This document shows positions 60,212 through 64,000 of a stretch of 64,000 bases of DNA, one piece after another. This DNA is from Sacculina carcini (taxonomy: Eukaryota; Arthropoda; Thecostraca; Sacculinidae), in contig OU696589.1 in NCBI GenBank assembly GCA_916048095.2, positions 7,455,683-7,519,682 of the forward strand. The letters are read 5' to 3'. Under the pieces are notes generated by a model that saw nothing but the letters and a program-made list of their open reading frames with translations, did not search any database and was not told the DNA's origin. The position numbers and the translations under genes are program-made. Each line of letters opens with the position of its first letter. Position 1 is the stretch's first letter.

Positions 60212-60247
60212 TGTGTGTGTGTGTTAGGTGTTGTCAGTGGTTGATGA

Positions 60248-60283
<36 letters not shown>

Positions 60284-60654
60284 GGTGTTGTCAGTGGTTG
60301 ATGGCAGTGTGTGTGTGTGTGTGTGTGTGTTAGGTGTTGTCAGTGGTTGATGGCAGTGTGTATGTGTGTGTGTGTGTTAGGTGTTGTCAGTGGTTGATGG
60401 CAGTGTGTATATGTGTGTTAGGTGTTGTCAGTGGTTGATGACAGTGTGTGTGTGTGTGTGTGTTGTGTGTGTAAGGTGTTGTCAGTGGTTGATGGCAGTG
60501 TGTGTGTGTGTGTATGTATGTGTGTGTGTGTGTTAGGTGTTGTCAGTGGTTGATGGCAGTGTGTGTGTGTGTGTGTTAGGTGTTGTCAGTGGTTGATGGC
60601 AGTGTGTATATGTGTGTGTGTGTGTGTGTGTTAGATGTTGTCAGTGGTTGATGA

Positions 60655-60693
<39 letters not shown>

Positions 60694-60902
60694 TGTGTGT
60701 GTGTTAGGTGTTGTCAGTGGTTGATGGCAGTGTATGTGTGTGTTAGGTGTTGTCAGTGGTTGATGGCAGTGTGTATATGTGTGTGTGTTAGGTGTTGTCA
60801 GTGGTTGATGGCAGTGTGTGTGTGTGTGTTAGGTGTTGTCAGTGGTTGATGACAGTGTATGTGTGTGTGTTAGGTGTTGTCAGTGGTTGATGGCAGTGTG
60901 TA

Positions 60903-60934
<32 letters not shown>

Positions 60935-61287
60935 TGTGTGTGTGTTAGGTGTTGTCAGTGGTTGATGGCAGTGTATGTGTGTGTTAGGTGTTGTCAGTGG
61001 TTGATGGCAGTGTGTGTGTGTATGTGTGTGTGTTAGGTGTTGTCAGTGGTTGATGGCAGTGTGTATATGTGTGTTAGGTGTTGTCAGTGGTTGATGGCAG
61101 TGTGTGTGTGTGTGTTAGGTGTTGTCAGTGGTTGATGGCAGTGTGTATATGTGTGTTAGGTGTTGTCAGTGGTTGATGGCAGTGTGTATATGTGTGTGTG
61201 TGTATGTGTGTTAGATGTTGTCAGTGGTTGATGACAGTGTGTGTATGTGTGTGTGTGTGTGTTAGGTGTTGTCAGTGGTTGATGGCA

Positions 61288-61321
<34 letters not shown>

Positions 61322-61648
61322 TAGATGTTGTCAGTGGTTGATGACAGTGTGTGTGTGTGTGTGTATGTGTTAGGTGTTGTCAGTGGTTGATGACAGTGTG
61401 TATGTATGTGTGTGTGTGTGTGTTAGGTGTTGTCAGTGGTTGATGGCAGTGTGTGTGTGTGTGTGTTAGGTGTTGTCAGTGGTTGATGGCAGTGTGTATA
61501 TGTGTGTGTGTTAGGTGTTGTCAGTGGTTGATGGCAGTGTGTATATGTGTGTGTGTGTGTGTATGTGTGTTAGATGTTGTCAGTGGTTGATGACAGTGTG
61601 TGTATGTGTGTGTGTGTGTGTGTTAGGTGTTGTCAGTGGTTGATGGCA

Positions 61649-61680
<32 letters not shown>

Positions 61681-62341
61681 TAGATGTTGTCAGTGGTTGA
61701 TGGCAGTGTGTGTGTGTGTGTATGTGTTAGGTGTTGTCAGTGGTTGATGACAGTGTGTATGTGTGTGTGTGTGTGTGTTAGGTGTTGTCAGTGGTTGATG
61801 GCAGTGTGTGTGTGTGTGTTAGGTGTTGTCAGTGGTTGATGGCAGTGTGTGTATGTGTGTGTGTGTGTATGTGTGTTAGATGTTGTCAGTGGTTGATGGC
61901 AGTGTATATATGTGTGTGTGTTAGGTGTTGTCAGTGGTTGATGACAGTGTGTATGTGTATGTGTTAGGTGTTGTCAGTGGTTGATGGCAGTGTGTGTGTG
62001 TGTGTTGTGTGTGTTAGGTGTTGTCAGTGGTTGATGGCAGTGTGTGTGTGTGTGTGTGTGTTAGGTGTTGTCAGTGGTTGATGGCAGTGTGTGTGCGTGT
62101 GTGTGTGTGTGTTAGGTGTTGTCAGTGGTTGATGACAGTGTGTATGTATGTGTGTGTGTGTGTTAGGTGTTGTCAGTGGTTGATGGCAGTGTGTGTGCGT
62201 GTGTGTGTGTGTGTTAGGTGTTGTCAGTGGTTGATGGCAGTGTGTATATGTATGTGTGTGTGTGTGTGTTAGGTGTTGTCAGTGGTTGATGGCAGTGTGT
62301 ATGTGTGTGTGTGTGTTAGGTGTTGTCAGTGGTTGATGGCA

Positions 62342-62382
<41 letters not shown>

Positions 62383-62418
62383 TGTGTGTGTGTGTTAGGT
62401 GTTGTCAGTGGTTGATGA

Positions 62419-62452
<34 letters not shown>

Positions 62453-62661
62453 GGTGTTGTCAGTGGTTGATGGCAGTGTGTGTGTGTGTGTGTGTGTTAG
62501 GTGTTGTCAGTGGTTGATGGCAGTGTGTATGTGTGTGTGTGTGTTAGGTGTTGTCAGTGGTTGATGGCAGTGTGTATATGTGTGTTAGGTGTTGTCAGTG
62601 GTTGATGACAGTGTGTGTGTGTGTGTGTGTTGTGTGTGTAAGGTGTTGTCAGTGGTTGATG

Positions 62662-62704
<43 letters not shown>

Positions 62705-63453
62705 GGTGTTGTCAGTGGTTGATGGCAGTGTGTGGCAGTTGTCATTCATCAACAACATCAACGCTGCCATCATGTTAGCAGTGTTGATGTTTTGTGCCGG
62801 CGAGACGCGAGTTGTGATGCATTATGAACGTATTGGCTCGCCTCATTTCTGGCTGCTTATGAGCTTGGCCGGTGTGTTCGGTCTCGCCATAGGTTATGTG
62901 ACAGGCCTGCAAATTCAGGTAGCTCCACACACACACACTCACACATACACACACACACATAAACACACACATACACGTGCCTCCTCACTATCACACTGTC
63001 ACTTGTCATAGACAAAATCACCAATGTTATGTGCACGGCAGTTGATATGTGGCAATGTGTTATGACGCCTGCTTAATTGACTGCTTGCACCGAGACTGCT
63101 CACATATGTGTCTCATTATTACTCACATCAGACAAGTCACACACACACACACACACCGTGTCTACATGCATCCTAATAACTCGCGCCTAGACTATCACAC
63201 TAGATACACACGAGTGTGTGTGTGTGTGTGTCAGGTGACTTCGCCGCTCACACACAACATATCGGGCACTGCCAAGGCGTGTGCACAGACAGTGTTGGGC
63301 TCGTGGTGGGCGGCACAGTGGCGATCCCAGTTGTGGTGGCTTGGCAACTTGCTAGTGCTCTCTGGCAGCGCTGCTTACACGCGTGTCAAGCAGAAACAAA
63401 TGGCCGCCGCCGCCGCTGGACGCGCCAGGGACTCGAACATGACCCGAGCATGA
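48439..63453 (+). CDS. SLC35C1: GDP-fucose transporter 1 (Golgi)
   Basis: Eight exons: 48439-48518, 49093-49155, 49482-49677, 49840-49978, 55139-55225, 55512-55591, 62706-62918 and 63235-63453, 358 residues (human 364), phases all consistent. A multi-pass protein of the drug/metabolite transporter fold, typically ten helices. Family words: [31 protein letters not shown], the very conserved [88 protein letters not shown] and GSAAYT. It imports GDP-fucose into the Golgi lumen in exchange for GMP, for fucosylation of glycans and of Notch-type proteins. The tail is alanine/arginine-rich, not like human. Introns 4 and 6 hold 3.5-kb and 6-kb arrays; the latter repeats the exon 7 acceptor. Confidence 0.95.
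49260..49313 (+). repeat. retroposon 3'-end hairpin (SLC35C1 intron 2)
   Basis: GCGCTTTTCA and TGAAAAGCGC form a perfect 10-bp stem around GACCCTCGGG, followed by GATATAAATGTCTTAATG. It has the same design as 41015-41070 and the LINE 3' end. Confidence 0.7.
50848..54306 (+). repeat. 3.5-kb array of 11- and 13-bp units (SLC35C1 intron 4)
   Basis: It mixes GAGATAGAGTCTT (13 bp), GAGATAGTCTT, GAGATAGTATT and GAGATATTATT (11 bp). Rare variants act as markers: GTCTCGAGATAGAATC occurs near 51829 and 53400, about 1.57 kb apart, showing a large internal duplication. It has no relation to the splice sites of this intron. Confidence 0.97.
56675..62705 (+). repeat. 6-kb array repeating the exon 7 acceptor and exon start (SLC35C1 intron 6)
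   Basis: Each unit is (TG)n, then TTAG, then GTGTTGTCAGTGGTTGATGG and CAGTGTG, the last 27 bases being the first nine codons of exon 7 (VLSVVDGSV). Unit length varies from about 33 to 75 bp with the TG tract, giving well over 100 units. Variants include TTAGATG, GATGACAG and TAAGG. The final unit at 62701-62732 continues into TGGCAGTTG and is the real exon. A block of about 2.17 kb is duplicated within the array (about 58480-60480 and 60660-62640). Confidence 0.97.
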
Positions 63454-64000
63454 TACGGTCTCATATTGTGCCGGCAGCTGTGTGTTAAGCTGTGTGTTCA
63501 AGTTATCAGGTGCCTTCATTATCAAACCAAACTGTTGGAGATTTTTGCCAAAGTGTTTTTTATATTGTATCCAATACACGTGCATACACGCACCAGGCAT
63601 TTCATATTGTTTTTATCACTTCAATTCTGTTATTTATTTGTGTTTATCGGCAGGTTTATATGTGTGTTATCTCATAATGAGAATTGTTCCATGCGTATTC
63701 TATGTGGTGATTGGTCAATTTGAGTTTGTTTACTGTGGTGTATTTTTTATAATGACAGATCTCGCTGGTGTTATTAAACTCAGCAACAAACACTTGTGTT
63801 TTTCTCGCGCAAGCAACTTGCAATTCCCATGCAATCTGCTTTCAACATCTAATTTGACCAATCCGCGGATATTGACAGCTAAATATTTGCTCAAGTAATC
63901 AGGAGTGTATTCGGTTTGATACTGACAGATCATAATTCACCGATACAGTGGAACATGAGTGAACGCAGTGACATTATTACGGCTCGTTGTAATGTGTAGC
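63454..64000 (+). other. SLC35C1 3' flank
   Basis: AT-rich sequence after the SLC35C1 stop, probably 3' UTR. No repeat, RNA gene or further exon is visible before the window ends. Confidence 0.5.

Noticed and set aside
56920..62272. Plus-strand frames with repeated VLSVVDGSV and CCQWLM peptides as a repetitive protein
   Set aside because: The peptide is the start of SLC35C1 exon 7 copied in an intronic array; units vary in length and carry in-frame stops.

Overview
The window is nuclear DNA of an animal. It has spliced genes with canonical GT-AG introns and metazoan orthologues, plus hAT-like and pogo-like MITEs, a CR1/Jockey-type LINE, a tRNA-derived SINE and very large minisatellites. The genes resemble human orthologues over their whole length. 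The compact divergent layout and the repeat types suggest an invertebrate, probably marine, but the sequence alone does not fix the phylum. No prokaryotic features, rRNA genes or intact tRNA genes were found.

Layout, left to right: a repeat-rich flank with a hAT MITE (1-2086); an unrecognised two-exon serine-rich gene (2087-2975, minus); EBNA1BP2/EBP2, a ribosome-biogenesis factor (3486-6473, plus); an unrecognised 649-codon open frame (6795-8744, minus); RCHY1/PIRH2 ubiquitin ligase (10538-17611, minus) with a LINE inside intron 2; MOGS, ER glucosidase I (19296-23640, plus); intronless APEX1 (23811-24713, minus); COA6 (25519-25770, plus); a V-ATPase subunit a gene (26697-43179, plus, 13 exons); IQCB1/NPHP5-like (44776-47802, minus, 7 exons); and SLC35C1, the Golgi GDP-fucose transporter (48439-63453, plus, 8 exons). 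Exon models were built by hand, by matching splice-site phase and recalled family sequences; every model closes in frame. Four pairs are head to head (orphan/EBNA1BP2, RCHY1/MOGS, APEX1/COA6, IQCB1/SLC35C1), so shared promoters are likely. The genes are housekeeping genes with no obvious common pathway. MOGS, SLC35C1 and the V-ATPase all act in the secretory pathway, but that may be chance.

The most unusual feature is how repeats relate to splice sites. (1) Several minisatellites have amplified an exon-intron boundary itself. Donor copies occur after ATP6V0A exons 2, 5 and 10 and after IQCB1 exon 2. In SLC35C1 a 6-kb array repeats the 3' splice site plus the first nine codons of exon 7 more than a hundred times. 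(2) About 23 of 39 introns end in a (UG)n tract instead of a normal polypyrimidine tract, and several of these begin with (AC)n just after the donor, so the two intron ends could pair in the pre-mRNA. (3) Further multi-kilobase arrays of 30, 32 and 11-13 bp units fill other introns, with higher-order duplications. Together these suggest a genome in which simple repeats have been built into the splicing signals, which transcript data can test.
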